Positions 1 through 7,052 are shown, numbered from the stretch's first letter. The stretch: DNA of 13,639 bases from Baffinella frigidus (GCA_026770585.1 MU647054.1:136840-150478), one strand, 5' to 3'. Made by a program: numbers and translations. The notes: a model not told the origin generated them from the letters alone.

Positions 1-133
1 GGGACAAAAACACCAAATCCCCTTGGAGGCCGTGAGGGAGATTGCTCATCTTAGGGACAAAAACACCAAATCCCCTTGGAGGCCGTGAGGGAGATTGCTC
101 ATCTTAGGGACAAAAACACCAAATCCCCTTGGA
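1..133. repeat. 53-nt tandem repeat, 2.5 copies, at the window edge
   Basis: Units 1-53 and 54-106 are identical and a third, partial unit covers 107-133; the array probably continues beyond the left edge. The unit begins GGGACAAAAACACCAAATCC and ends in GCTCATCTTA. Its first half reappears inverted inside the right arm of the hairpin at 386-524, and its second half reappears inverted at 903-926, so the unit is a dispersed block and not only a satellite. A further degenerate piece follows at 134-160. No coding function is suggested. Confidence 0.9.
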
Positions 134-207
134 GAAACACCAAATCCTCTTGGAGCGACCGCTGCCCCTCCGTCCGTGGGACAGTCTTCGTCCATGGCAA
201 CACTTTA

Positions 208-345
208 ATCTCCATACAAGTATTAATTAATTGCTTTTGGGCAACGAAAATTACTACACGATTTGTTGATAAAAAGTCATAGTACAGCATTTGTGTAGTA
301 ATTTTCGTTGCGCCAAAAGCAATTAATTAATACTTGTATGGAGAT
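208..345. mobile_element. Foldback element, arm family B, copy 1
   Basis: Two arms of about 52 nt (208-259 and 293-345) are near-perfect reverse complements around a 33-nt loop. The ends are ATCTCCATACAAG and its complement. The inner end of the stem is the conserved core: ACTACAC at 253-259 and GTGTAGTA at 293-300, with GCAACGAAAATT just outside. The right arm is shared with the element ending at 8248. No transposase is encoded, so this is a non-autonomous, MITE-like or foldback element. Mobility is inferred from recurrence. Confidence 0.8.
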
Positions 346-385
346 GAACTTCATCCATGGCAACACTTTTCCAACAGTCCTCCGT

Positions 386-524
386 CCACCAACCCTCACA
401 GTCTGGGCAAATCGAAAAAAATGGCTCCAAAAATCCCCTTGAAGGCCGTCGGATTCCGACGGCCTCCAAAGGGGATTTGGTGTTTTTGACTTTTTCGATT
501 TGCCCAGGTTGTGAGGGTTGGTGG
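386..524. mobile_element. Foldback hairpin ending in CCACCAACCCTCAC
   Basis: Arms 386-453 and 455-524 form an almost uninterrupted stem of about 68 bp around a single central base (454). The outer 14 nt, CCACCAACCCTCAC, is also the terminal region of the unrelated-looking hairpin at 6834-6992, which suggests a shared terminal inverted repeat. The inner arm contains the CACCAAATCCCC block of the 53-nt tandem repeat at the left edge. It lacks the ACTACAC core of the other foldbacks and has no coding capacity. Confidence 0.8.
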
Positions 525-568
525 GTCCATGGCAACACTTCTCCGTCCACGGCAGGAGGGAGGCTTTT

Positions 569-703
569 ACCCGGGGAAACCTATTTTTCTTTAGTTTGAT
601 GGCAAAAAAAATCACTACACAATTCGTTCTTATTAGTAATATTAAAGCATTTGTGTAGTAATTTTCCTTGCCATCAAACTAGAGAAAAATAGGTTTCCCG
701 GGA
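569..703. mobile_element. Foldback element, arm family A, copy 1
   Basis: Arms of about 50 nt begin ACCCGGGGAAACC and match copies at 2553-2696 and 12415-12555. The core is ACTACAC 614-620, a 32-nt loop, GTGTAGTA 653-660. The loop reads as the reverse complement of the loops in the other two family A copies, so this copy lies in the opposite orientation. It is the most diverged of the three (CACTACAC after an A-run; altered ends). Confidence 0.82.
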
Positions 704-714
704 TATGTACATAA

Positions 715-754
715 GCGTACCCGTAGCGCTGCAAGGTAGGTCAGGACCACGACC
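715..754. repeat. Dispersed repeat, copy 1 of 2
   Basis: This segment beginning GCGTACCCGTAGCG recurs in direct orientation at 1018-1056 with two or three substitutions, about 303 nt downstream. It ends in CACGACCG in both copies. No coding signal is seen. Confidence 0.8.
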
Positions 755-856
755 GACGCTCAAAAGTGAGTTAGGAACCCTTCCTAAGTTGCCAGGAACT
801 ATTCCTAAGTTGCCATTCCGGGTCCGTGGTACAAACTCGTCAACTTTTGAGCGTAA
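754..856. mobile_element. Short inverted-repeat element with ACGCTCAAAAGT ends
   Basis: The element is bounded by ACGCTCAAAAGT (about 756-767) and its complement ACTTTTGAGCGT (about 844-855). A second, inverted copy lies at 2857-2945 and matches over about 84 nt, including two tandem CCTAAGTTGCC motifs; that copy has lost one terminus. The pattern of short length, terminal inverted repeats and dispersed copies fits a MITE. Confidence 0.72.
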
Positions 857-1121
857 GTTGACTGTTGACTCTCCCCACTAGTCCACGGCAGGGGGCGAAC
901 CCTAAGATGAGCAATCTCCCTCACGGGTGCGCTCTGTAATACTCAGGTTTTCGTGTGTACAGCTCAGGGGTGTTTCTGACACTTTTTCAACAGTCCTCCG
1001 TCCATGGCAGGAGGGAGGCGTACCCGTAGCGCCGCAAGGTAGGTCAGGATCACGACCGCTGCCCCGGCGCCCGCCATCCACAACCTCCCCTGCCGCGTTC
1101 AGCGCACACAAGTGTTCAGAT

Positions 1122-1149
1122 CCTAAACCCCGAACCCCAAACCCTAAAC
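1122..1149 (-). repeat. Degenerate telomere-like CCCTAAA tract
   Basis: CCTAAACCCCGAACCCCAAA followed by CCCTAAA resembles four decayed units of the plant-type telomere repeat on the minus strand. It lies between two direct copies of a CATCCACA...CTCCCCTGCCGCG segment (about 1074-1102 and 1182-1209). Confidence 0.5.
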
Positions 1150-1223
1150 ATGGTTCAGCCTTTCAACCCGAAACCCGAAACGCCATCCACAGTCTCCCCT
1201 GCCGCGCAGCAAACGGAGTGTTC

Positions 1224-1374
1224 GGATCTCATAGGAAAACGGTTTTGATTTAAAACTTTTGAGTCAATAAGAATTACTACACGAATGCTCTAATATTGCT
1301 AGTAAAACTTATTCTACGTAGTAAATTTCATTGCCAGAATTTTTTAGATTAAAACCGTTTCTCTAGGAGATCGG
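1224..1374. mobile_element. Foldback element, arm family C, copy 1
   Basis: This is an imperfect inverted repeat with GGATCTC/GAGATC outer ends and an inner AAAACGGTTTTGATT stem. The core is ACTACAC 1276-1282, a 33-nt loop and ACGTAGTA 1316-1323. Arms and loop align with the interrupted element at 7171-7484, whose loop also begins GAATGCT. The right arm has several mismatches, so this looks like an old copy. Confidence 0.75.
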
Positions 1375-1379
1375 AGGCC

Positions 1380-2190
1380 ACCACCCAACACCTCAGCAAT
1401 CCCCAACGTTTTCAAAACCACTGTGGTTCCAAAAACGTCATAGTCGTTAATAAAGGGTGAACAGATCAGGGGCACCTGTTCTCCACTGTTACTTCTTAAG
1501 TTAACAGAGGTTCCACTTTTGCTTTGAGACGTTCCACTCTCGACTTTTGTCTCGGTGGGCCGCGCTCTTTCAGGGCGTGCCACCAAGACAAACGTCAAAC
1601 GATACCTTTTCGAGCATTGCACTGACAGGACGGAGTTTTTGTATTAGTCGACTCAAGGCGAAAATCGATTTTTGAAGTACCCATTCTGGGTACCTCGTTT
1701 CTAAGTCGACAGATTTTGTGGGTGAATCGACTTTTAACAAAATCTCAGGATCTGCAATGCTTTGCAGAGACGTGATTCCCCGGGGTGTCAAAGACGTCAG
1801 GGGATAAATGGTGCTCGAATAAAGAATAAAAGGAGGGATTTTGAATAACCCTTAAGCGATAAGACCTGGGACCCTACGGTAGGCAATCCGTAGGGACATA
1901 GGGGGGGTTCCTACGGATAAGGTAACCGGAAATGGCTTGATTCTGAAGCTTTTTCCCTGCATAGCCCGCTGTGTGTCCCCGGGGTGTCGGAGACGTCGAA
2001 AAGATCTCGGGGTTTCAAAATTTGTTCCATGGATTGACTTTCGGACTTAGGAAAGGGGTCGAAAACTGGGGCCTTTTCTAGTTAGAGTGTGCTCGCATAA
2101 AGGAGATAAATGGTGCTCGAATGAAGAATAAAAGGATAGACCTTTTGGAGCATCGCGGCGACGTCATTTCCCGGGGTGTTGAAGATCAAG
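1380..2190. other. No gene seen; short dispersed repeats only
   Basis: No credible coding sequence is visible. The stretch holds a small palindrome GTACCCATTCTGGGTAC (1677-1693). It also holds three spaced copies of a motif around CCCGGGGTGT followed by AGACGTC or a relative (about 1778, 1974 and 2169), and a roughly 40-nt direct repeat around ATAAATGGTGCTCGAAT at about 1804 and 2106. A hairpin with CCTACGG/CCGTAGG arms lies at 1872-1897 and uses the same words as the foldback at 3401-3585. Confidence 0.6.
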
Positions 2191-2245
2191 GCGCGCGCGA
2201 GCTTGGCCCTGCCCCCCTGCGACGCGATTGTCTCCCCTGCACGCC
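2191..2245. repeat. GC-rich module, uninterrupted copy
   Basis: GGCGCGCGCGAGCTT is followed directly by CCCTGCCCCCCTGCGACGCG. The same two blocks occur at 2533-2547 and 2699-2720 but are separated there by the foldback at 2553-2696. This copy therefore acts as an empty-site reference. Shorter pieces recur near 2826-2852 and 2957-2973. Confidence 0.7.
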
Positions 2246-2267
2246 GAGAGAGAGAGTTGAGGCACCT

Positions 2268-2332
2268 TTATGACTGCCGAGATATACGTTCATGACTGCC
2301 AAGATATACGTTGACGACTGCTAAGATATACG
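2268..2332. repeat. 22-nt tandem repeat, three copies
   Basis: Three units of about 22 nt contain GACTGC followed by AAGATATACG (2268-2288, 2289-2310, 2311-2332), with a few substitutions. A small hairpin CTCCACCT/AGGTGGAG follows at 2378-2400. Confidence 0.75.
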
Positions 2333-2552
2333 TTTATTGCTATCAAGAGAGGCCTGTATTACTAGGGGGCAGAAAGACTCCACCTTTGTAGGAGGTGGAG
2401 TTAGAATCCATCCGGAAAATGCTCGTATGAGCGGCCGACACGGGGTACAGTAAGTGGCACAATGCGTCGAGCATGTGCGGCGCTGACGCTGGTCGTTCGG
2501 CAATAAATTATCAATCTCTCTCAGGAAGACAAAGGCGCGCGCGAGCTTCACT

Positions 2553-2696
2553 CTTATCCGGGGAAACCTATTTTTCTTTAGTTTGATGGCAAGGAAAATT
2601 ACTACATAAATGCTTTAATATTACTAATATAAGAACGAATTGTGTAGTAATTTTCCTTGCTATCAAACTAAAGAAAAATAGGTTTCCCCGGATAAG
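2553..2696. mobile_element. Foldback element, arm family A, copy 2 (best preserved)
   Basis: CTTATCCGGGGAAACC and its complement form the termini, and the stem is almost perfect to the core: ACTACAT 2601-2607, a 34-nt loop, GTGTAGTA 2642-2649. The flanks carry CT at 2551-2552 and 2697-2698. Without the element and one CT, the flanks match the uninterrupted module at 2191-2245 in length, with four differing bases at the junction. This is the clearest insertion boundary for this family. Confidence 0.85.
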
Positions 2697-2735
2697 CTCT
2701 GCCCCCCTGCGACGCGATCGACCCCCCTGCACAGA

Positions 2736-2805
2736 TGGCAACTTAGGAATGGCAACTTAGGAATGGCAACTTAGGAATGGCAACTTAGGAATGGCAACTT
2801 AGGAA
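2736..2805. repeat. 14-nt tandem repeat, five exact copies
   Basis: TGGCAACTTAGGAA is repeated five times without change. The same motif occurs singly or paired in the inverted-repeat element at 754-856 (reverse strand) and its copy at 2857-2945, so the array probably expanded from that element. Confidence 0.95.
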
Positions 2806-2856
2806 CAGTCTGTGAGCAGAGAGAGCCCTGCCTGCGACGCGATTGTCTCCCCTGAG

Positions 2857-2945
2857 CGACGCTCAAAAGTTGACGAGTTTGTACCACGGACCCGGAATGG
2901 CAACTTAGGAATAGTTCCTGGCAACTTAGGAATAGTTCTTAACTC
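2857..2945. mobile_element. Inverted copy of the 754-856 element
   Basis: It starts GACGCTCAAAAGTTGACG and matches the reverse complement of 768-856 nearly base for base through TTGTACCACGGACC and two CTTAGGAATAGTTC motifs. The far terminus is absent; AACTCAGCAG follows instead. It sits immediately after the 14-nt array built from its own internal motif. Confidence 0.75.
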
Positions 2946-3010
2946 AGCAGAGGGAGCCCTGCCCTGCACGGATGGCGCAGTCAGCAGGAGAGAGAGACCT
3001 TTCCACTTTC

Positions 3011-3173
3011 ATAGGCTAACTGCCTGAAAATGGGGTAGTTAGGCATACGGCATTGCCTAGGACCTCCTACCGTAGGCCGAGAGATCCTAGGACCAAAAAG
3101 TCTCGGCCTACGGTAGGAGGTCCTAGGCAATGCCGTATGCCTAACTACCCCATTTTCAGGCCGTTACCCTATT
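3011..3173. mobile_element. Foldback element, arm family G, copy 1
   Basis: Arms 3022-3082 and 3101-3161 are essentially perfect complements (61 bp) around an 18-nt loop. Outer bases continue imperfectly with ATAGGCTAAC/GTTACCCTAT. The stem contains CTACCGTAGGCC-type words, each itself nearly palindromic. There is no ACTACAC core. It is related to the element at 3401-3585 through the outer CCTGAAAA...GGGTAGTTAGGC segment. Confidence 0.85.
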
Positions 3174-3191
3174 AACTTAGCAGCGGCCGAG

Positions 3192-3219
3192 TTCCCCCCC
3201 CCCCGGATATCCGGGGGAA
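3192..3219. repeat. Palindrome with uneven C/G run lengths
   Basis: TTCCCC...GGATATCC...GGGGAA is palindromic, but the left C run is clearly longer than the right G run. This implies slippage of one homopolymer after the palindrome formed, or a sequencing or assembly artefact. Confidence 0.6.
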
Positions 3220-3239
3220 ATGCGGTTAGCATCCAATTC

Positions 3240-3320
3240 AAATGGATAAGACTCTAGTACAAATAGTTTAGATGGACTGTATCCGTGAAGCCCACGGTGT
3301 CTGCTAAGTGGTTACGGCTA
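3240..3320. repeat. Dispersed repeat, copy 1 (second copy at 5430-5496)
   Basis: A segment containing CTAGTACAAATAGTTTAGAT then GGACTGTATCCGTGAAGCCC recurs at 5430-5496 in direct orientation with few changes. It lies between the two family G foldbacks. A related ending (GCGAAGCCCACCGTGTG) occurs near 6061. No open frame is shared. Confidence 0.8.
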
Positions 3321-3400
3321 ATACGGCCCGATACCATCAGCGAGAAGAGACCGTTATTACTACCAACATGGCCTGGCACCATAAGAGAGAAGAGATGTTA

Positions 3401-3585
3401 ATAGGGTAACGTCCTGAAAACCGGGTAGTTAGGCCTACGGTATTGCCTACGGTAGGCCGTAGGGCCACTAGGACCTAATGTTTCATAGGACCCCCCCTAG
3501 GCCCCTACGGCCTAGCTCAGCCCCTACGGCCTACCGTAGGCAATACCGTAGGCTTAACTACCCGGTTTTCAGGACGTTGCCCTAT
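3401..3585. mobile_element. Foldback element, arm family G, copy 2
   Basis: Arms 3401-3464 and 3521-3585 begin ATAGGGTAACGTCCTGAAAA and pair with few mismatches. The loop (3465-3520) carries additional CCTAGG-type words. Its outer GTTAATAGGGTAACG is the reverse complement of the sequence at 3162-3176 next to the first G element. The two hairpins thus face each other and delimit a 3011-3585 block. Confidence 0.83.
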
Positions 3586-3958
3586 GAACACCTTTATTAG
3601 AGCGGCTTCGCATCTGGTGGCAACACACAATGAAACAATACCAAAATTGTGAACAGAAAACAGAAGGAGGAATTCGAGGGTTCGAGGACGCTTAGTAGCA
3701 GCACCTAACAGCGTGACGTGCCTCCTTATCACGCTGTCAATTTCAGTTCAAAATGAATCAAATTCAGTTCAGTTCAAAATCAATTCAAACCGCATCGAAT
3801 TTCGCGGTGCATCGGAGCTGCGCCTGAGCCCCTGAATCGAAAAAACATGAGTTGGTTTGCCTTGAAAAGCCCGGGACTATACGCGCCTGGTTCTGAGGGC
3901 GTGAAAACCCTCCCGTGACCCTCGCAGCCCCCAGCCCTGGGCGCCGATCTCATCCGAA
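3586..3958. other. No gene seen
   Basis: No convincing coding signal is present. A short TTCAGTTCAAAAT word is repeated around 3742-3780. A GGGCGTGAAAACCC segment at about 3898 recurs at about 4300 in direct orientation with CTCC and GTGA following. Confidence 0.5.
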
Positions 3959-4080
3959 CGAGTATTTATGATAAATACGCACCGGCAACGAAGTTTGCTA
4001 CACAAATGCTTTAATAATACTAGTATGATCTATGTGTGTAGTAAATTTCGTCACCGGCGCGTATTTGTCATAAATGCTCG
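3959..4080. mobile_element. Foldback element, arm family E
   Basis: Arms CGAGTATTTATGATAAATAC and the complement at 4060-4080 enclose GGCAACGAAG-type sequence and the core: GCTACAC 3997-4003, a 32-nt loop starting AAATGCTTTAATAATACTAG, GTGTAGTA 4036-4043. The loop is close to those of family A, while the arms are unrelated to every other family here. The ATTTATGATAAAT part of the arm is itself palindromic. Confidence 0.8.
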
Positions 4081-4480
4081 CCGCGATTAAATCACGCCCT
4101 CTCGCACCCACTTCTCACGCTCCGATACCCTCCCACAAGCTCGCACTGGCGTTCCCAGGCCTCACCCGCGCACCCCCTTCTCACTGCGGCGCGGGACGCT
4201 CTCGAGCACACCCACCAGGTTTGTTTTTCATACTAGGCCCTGCCCGGGCTCGCTCAACCTCAAACAGCCTGAGGACATGCCGCTCGCAGGACGTGCACAG
4301 GGCGTGAAAACCCCTCCAGTGAAAAGTTATCTGTCATCGCGTCGGTACCACGCCAGAATTATCGAGGGAAACCGACGCCTTATCCACGCCAGATCCGGCG
4401 TCGTTGACTTAGGAATTCAAGGGGTTTCCCTTGAAAGATGTCCAAGGTGGATGTTTCGATCCCCCTGGCGTGGTAACACT
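4081..4480. other. No gene seen; weak inverted repeat
   Basis: GGTACCACGCCAG (4345-4356 region) pairs with CTGGCGTGGTAAC (4465-4477) across about 110 nt, too little to classify. The C-rich left part (4081-4260) lacks a codon pattern. Confidence 0.4.
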
Positions 4481-4550
4481 TGTGTCGGGACGTGACGTGT
4501 TCCCCAACACTCGTTTCGTACGTGATGTCTTCCCAGAAACGAAAATAAAG

Positions 4551-4797
4551 GGACGTGATGTGGACGAGATGGGTCATGTCGGGACGTGATGTGGACGAGA
4601 TGTGTCAGCACCTAGCCACGTGACGCGCATCTAGTTCTTCCTCAGCCCTGCTGCCGGGACTTGGTTTGGACGAGACCTAGTCGTGGGAACACTCGTTTGG
4701 GTCGTGACGTCCTCCTCAGCCCTGGTGGCGGGACGTGATGTGGACGAGATGCCTCATTTTTGGACGTGGTGTGGACGAGATGGGTCAGCACCTAGCC
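4551..4797. repeat. Degenerate dispersed-tandem repeat GGACGTGATGTGGACGAGATG
   Basis: Five copies of about 21 nt occur at 4551-4571, 4582-4602, 4656-4676 (diverged), 4730-4751 and 4761-4782. Two are followed by CAGCACCTAGCC (about 4606 and 4786). Fragments extend back to about 4487. The spacing is irregular, so this is a decayed satellite. Confidence 0.7.
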
Positions 4798-4827
4798 GTG
4801 GAAAGCGGGGGCGGGCGTCATGCGGAA

Positions 4828-4859
4828 AGAAGACAGTCGGAGCAGCTGCAAACGCCTGC
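4828..4859. repeat. 32-nt direct repeat, copy 1 of 3
   Basis: AGAAGACAGTCGGAG is followed by AGCTGCAAACGCCTGC; further copies lie at 5041-5072 and 5541-5572, with one or two changes each. The first two copies bracket a short ACTACAC core element (4962-5036). At the third copy the upstream GACTGTCTT forms a perfect hairpin with AAGACAGTC (5530-5551). Confidence 0.85.
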
Positions 4860-4961
4860 GAAGCAGAGATGTTTTCACGCGTCGGTCATAAAATAGTAGC
4901 TTGAATAAAATATTTATTTCTGCATACAAATATTTGTTTCTGGATACAAATGTTAGTTTCC

Positions 4962-5036
4962 GGTAACGAACATTACTACACGATTGGGTCATGCTAGTCA
5001 ATAGTAGAGGATGTTGTGTGGTAATAGGCTTCGTGC
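4962..5036. mobile_element. Core-only foldback with minimal arms
   Basis: GGTAACGAACATTACTACAC (4962-4981) and its imperfect complement ending near 5036 enclose a 34-nt loop (ACTACAC 4975-4981, GTGTGGTA 5016-5023). Unlike the other copies there is no long arm beyond the conserved segment. The surrounding sequence is instead in direct orientation (the 32-nt repeats at 4828 and 5041). Confidence 0.65.
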
Positions 5037-5078
5037 TGAAAGAAGACAGTCGGAGAAGCTGCAAACGCCTGCCAAGGA

Positions 5079-5123
5079 GAGAGAGAGAGAGCGAGAGAGA
5101 GAGAGAGAAAAAAAAAGAGAGCG

Positions 5124-5160
<37 letters not shown>

Positions 5161-5202
5161 GCGCGAGGGCGAGAGAGAGAGAGAGCGAGAGAGCGAGAGA
5201 GC

Positions 5203-5233
<31 letters not shown>

Positions 5234-5245
5234 AGAGAGAGAGAC
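5079..5245. repeat. GA-rich purine tract
   Basis: This is a microsatellite of GA with periodic GC interruptions and one A-run (about 5107-5116). The complementary strand is CT-rich. It yields long artificial frames rich in Arg/Glu on one strand and Leu/Ser on the other, which are not genes. Long mirror-like purine tracts can form triplex (H-DNA) structures. Confidence 0.95.
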
Positions 5246-5316
5246 CTTTATTACTACCAACACCGTCTTCTCGTACGGCGTGAGAGAGACCTTCATTACT
5301 GGCAACACGGCCGCCA

Positions 5317-5531
5317 TGTATGCACCCCAAGCACGAAGCCCTGAGAGACGACAGTCGGACCACTCAGCAGCGACCGAAGACCTTTTCACCTTGAATTCAA
5401 GGTGAAATTCCGGTTAGGTTCCAGGGCAATGGATAATATTCTAGTACAAATAGTTTAGATGGACTGTATCCGTGAAGCCCCCGGTGGCTGCTAACATCCG
5501 CGTGGTATGCATCCCAAACACGAAGCCCTGA
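5317..5531. repeat. Direct repeat pair GTATGCA(C/T)CCCAA...CACGAAGCCCTGA
   Basis: A segment of about 26 nt occurs at 5317-5343 and 5506-5531, each time just before a GACAGTCGG motif. Together with the 5430-5496 and 5541-5572 repeats this shows 5,240-5,600 is assembled from reused blocks. The strings ATTACTACCAACA and ATTACTGGCAACA near 5250 and 5295 are further echoes of text at about 3357. Confidence 0.7.
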
Positions 5532-5599
5532 CTGTCTTCGAGAAGACAGTCGGAGTAGCTGCAAACGCCTGCAAAGGAGAGATGTTTCCACTTGCAGGG

Positions 5600-6090
5600 C
5601 GAACCACCCACACGGTGGGCCTCGAGGGTTTCGGGACCCCCAGATTGAGCGGTAACGTGACCAAATTTGCATGAGGAAATCCCTAAAGTTGATTGCCCAC
5701 AGGGTAAGTTGACTTTTGATGAAAGGTCCGTGGTCCACTGTGTGGCCACGCCAGGTCAGAAGTCGAAATTTGACGTTTTTACATTTTACTACACGATCTA
5801 GAAGTAAAGTTGATTCTACACGAGAAAAACGCCAAAAGTGTTGGGAATTGGAGCTGTTTGCTGGCGGAGTTTTAGAAATCTGTACCACGATAAGCCATCT
5901 AAACACTTTTAGCGCGTGTGAAAATCAAACTTCTGCCCTGGCGCGGACAGTGGGCTTCGAAGAAGATTTCGCCCAGAAATCCGGTCGAACTTTCGGTGGA
6001 CACGATGTCACTGTACCGAGCAATTCTCAGTGAGTCGCACGAACCTAGATGGACAGATCTGCGAAGCCCACCGTGTGAGGGAGACCTTAG
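5600..6090. other. No gene seen; lone core half-site
   Basis: The stretch is open in places but shows no codon bias, splice pattern or recognisable domain. ACTACAC at 5788-5794 is followed after about 20 nt by TCTACAC, in direct and not inverted orientation, so it is at most a decayed core. GTTGACTTTTGATG at about 5707 belongs to the dispersed GTCAACTT motif class. Confidence 0.45.
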
Positions 6091-6096
6091 CCTGCA

Positions 6097-6209
6097 GGGG
6101 TGCCTCGCTCATAAGAAACCGCCCCCCCCCTAGGACCACCATAGGGCCCTAGGCATGGTCATACTCCAGGGTCCTAGGGGCGCGCGCTTTCTTATGAGCG
6201 AGGTGCCCC
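6097..6209. mobile_element. Foldback element, arm family F
   Basis: GGGGTGCCTCGCTCATAAGA and its complement (6188-6209) form the outer 22 bp; CCCCTAGGACC/GTCCTAGGGG continue the stem inward. A solo left half of the same element lies at 12303-12361, where no right arm follows. Confidence 0.8.
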
Positions 6210-6220
6210 AGTCAAAATTT

Positions 6221-6432
6221 ACCTGTGAAATTTCGGGTGGGTGAAATATCTACGAGCCCAAATTGAACTTGGGCAGAGCTGGGATTCCGGGTGGATCCTA
6301 CGAGTCGCTGACGGGCGGAGCGGCAGAACCTGGAAAGGTTGGCCGTGCGGGCGCGGGTTCGATTCCTAGCTCTGCCCCAATTCAATTTGGACTCGTAGAT
6401 ATTTCGCCCCCCCCCCTCGAAATTTCACAGGT
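6221..6432. mobile_element. Foldback enclosing a tRNA-like sequence
   Basis: Arms of about 60 nt (ACCTGTGAAATTTCGGGTGG onward, and the complement ending ACAGGT at 6432) run inward through ATATCTACGAGCCCAAATTG to GGGCAGAGCT/AGCTCTGCCC. The loop contains a perfect RNA polymerase III B-box consensus. A direct, right-truncated second copy of the left half follows at 6449-6560, so the pair is a tandem or nested duplication. A tRNA-derived SINE-like unit captured in a foldback is a plausible reading. Confidence 0.7.
6272..6376 (+). other. tRNA-like sequence (possible tRNA pseudogene or SINE head)
   Basis: GGCAGAG (6272-6278) pairs perfectly with CTCTGCC (6370-6376) like a 7-bp acceptor stem. GGGA/TCCT enclose a D-loop-like segment with GG, and GGTTCGATTCC (6356-6366) matches the B box exactly with a T-loop TTCGATT. 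AACCT-GGAA-AGGTT inside CGGC/GCCG looks like a long variable arm. Against a working tRNA: length 105, a T stem with only three of five pairs, and no clear anticodon stem. I therefore do not call an isotype. Confidence 0.4.
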
Positions 6433-6448
6433 GAATTTCATTGGGGGG

Positions 6449-6560
6449 GTCAAAATTTTCCTGTGAAATTGGGGGGGGGGGTTGAAGTATCTACGAGCCC
6501 AAATTGAAGTGGGACAGAGCTGGGAGTCCGGGTGGATCCTACGAGTTGCTCACGGGCGGC
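6449..6560. repeat. Partial direct duplicate of the tRNA-like foldback
   Basis: From GTCAAAATTTTCCTGTGAAA to CACGGGCGG this repeats 6211-6317 with scattered substitutions and a longer G run, then stops before the B box. The right arm is missing. A shorter echo (ATTCAAGTGGAGCAGAGCTAG) lies at about 8814-8834. Confidence 0.8.
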
Positions 6561-6833
6561 GCACGCGGCTGAAGGATGTATGTCAACTTAAGCAAGTTGG
6601 CATCCCTAAAGTCGATCAACGACTTGGGATTCCTAAAGTTGATCATCGAGGTGGGGGCCCTCTGGGTTTCTCTGGACCAGGTTTTAGGGGTGAGGGTTCA
6701 GGGTTTTGGGTTTTCCAGTGCGGGCTCGTTCCTGAGGCTCATAGACATTGTATCACTCAACTCAAGGCTAAAGGGCCTATCTAGGACCTGTATCGAGAGT
6801 AATAAAGTAGAAGAAAAAGTTTTGGGTTTGGGG

Positions 6834-6992
6834 CTTACCACCAACCCTCCCGGTTGGACCAAATCATCGATTTGAGACTTGCGATTCACCCTTGCAGAGA
6901 CCCCGGATCCGGGGTCTCTGCAAGGGTGAATCAAGGGTAAATGTAAAACGTAAGATCGACGATTTGGTCTTATCGTGAGGGTTGGTGGTAAG
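6834..6992. mobile_element. Long foldback hairpin, terminal CTTACCACCAACCCTC
   Basis: Arms meet at a perfect central palindrome CCCCGGATCCGGGG (6901-6914) with virtually no loop; the inner 33 bp or so on each side is perfect and the outer part carries small indels. The outer CCACCAACCCTC/GTGAGGGTTGGTGG is shared with the hairpin at 386-524. There is no ACTACAC core and no coding capacity. Confidence 0.85.
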
Positions 6993-7052
6993 ACTGACCT
7001 GGGGAAGAAGGCCGTTTTCCGCATTGAGGAGCCACGTGAACCTGGAAGGCAT

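Larger units (their letters stand above)
192..540. repeat. Three direct copies of a 14-mer flanking two foldbacks
   Basis: CCATGGCAACACTT occurs at 192-205, 355-368 and 527-540. The first two copies bracket the foldback at 208-345 and the last two bracket the foldback at 386-524. The spacing could mean the two hairpins went into members of one pre-existing repeat; the copies are longer than a typical target-site duplication. Related text (GTCCACGGCAGG, GTCCATGGCAGG) occurs near 546, 881 and 1001. Confidence 0.75.

Noticed and set aside
1-1400. CRISPR array, suggested by repeated blocks and hairpins
   Set aside because: The repeats are adjacent or irregularly spaced, there are no regular unique spacers, and no Cas-like proteins are present.
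4991-5389. Long frames on both strands across the GA-rich tract (Arg/Glu-rich on +, Leu/Ser-rich on -)
   Set aside because: They are produced by a dinucleotide microsatellite that lacks stop codons in several frames; no domain or codon bias is present.
5397-5906. 169-codon frame on the minus strand
   Set aside because: It spans dispersed repeats (5430-5496, 5541-5572) with no G/C third-position bias and no recognised motif; length alone is not enough.
6272-6376. Functional tRNA gene with an assigned isotype
   Set aside because: T stem mismatches, the 105-nt length and the lack of a clear anticodon stem prevent it; it is listed only as tRNA-like.
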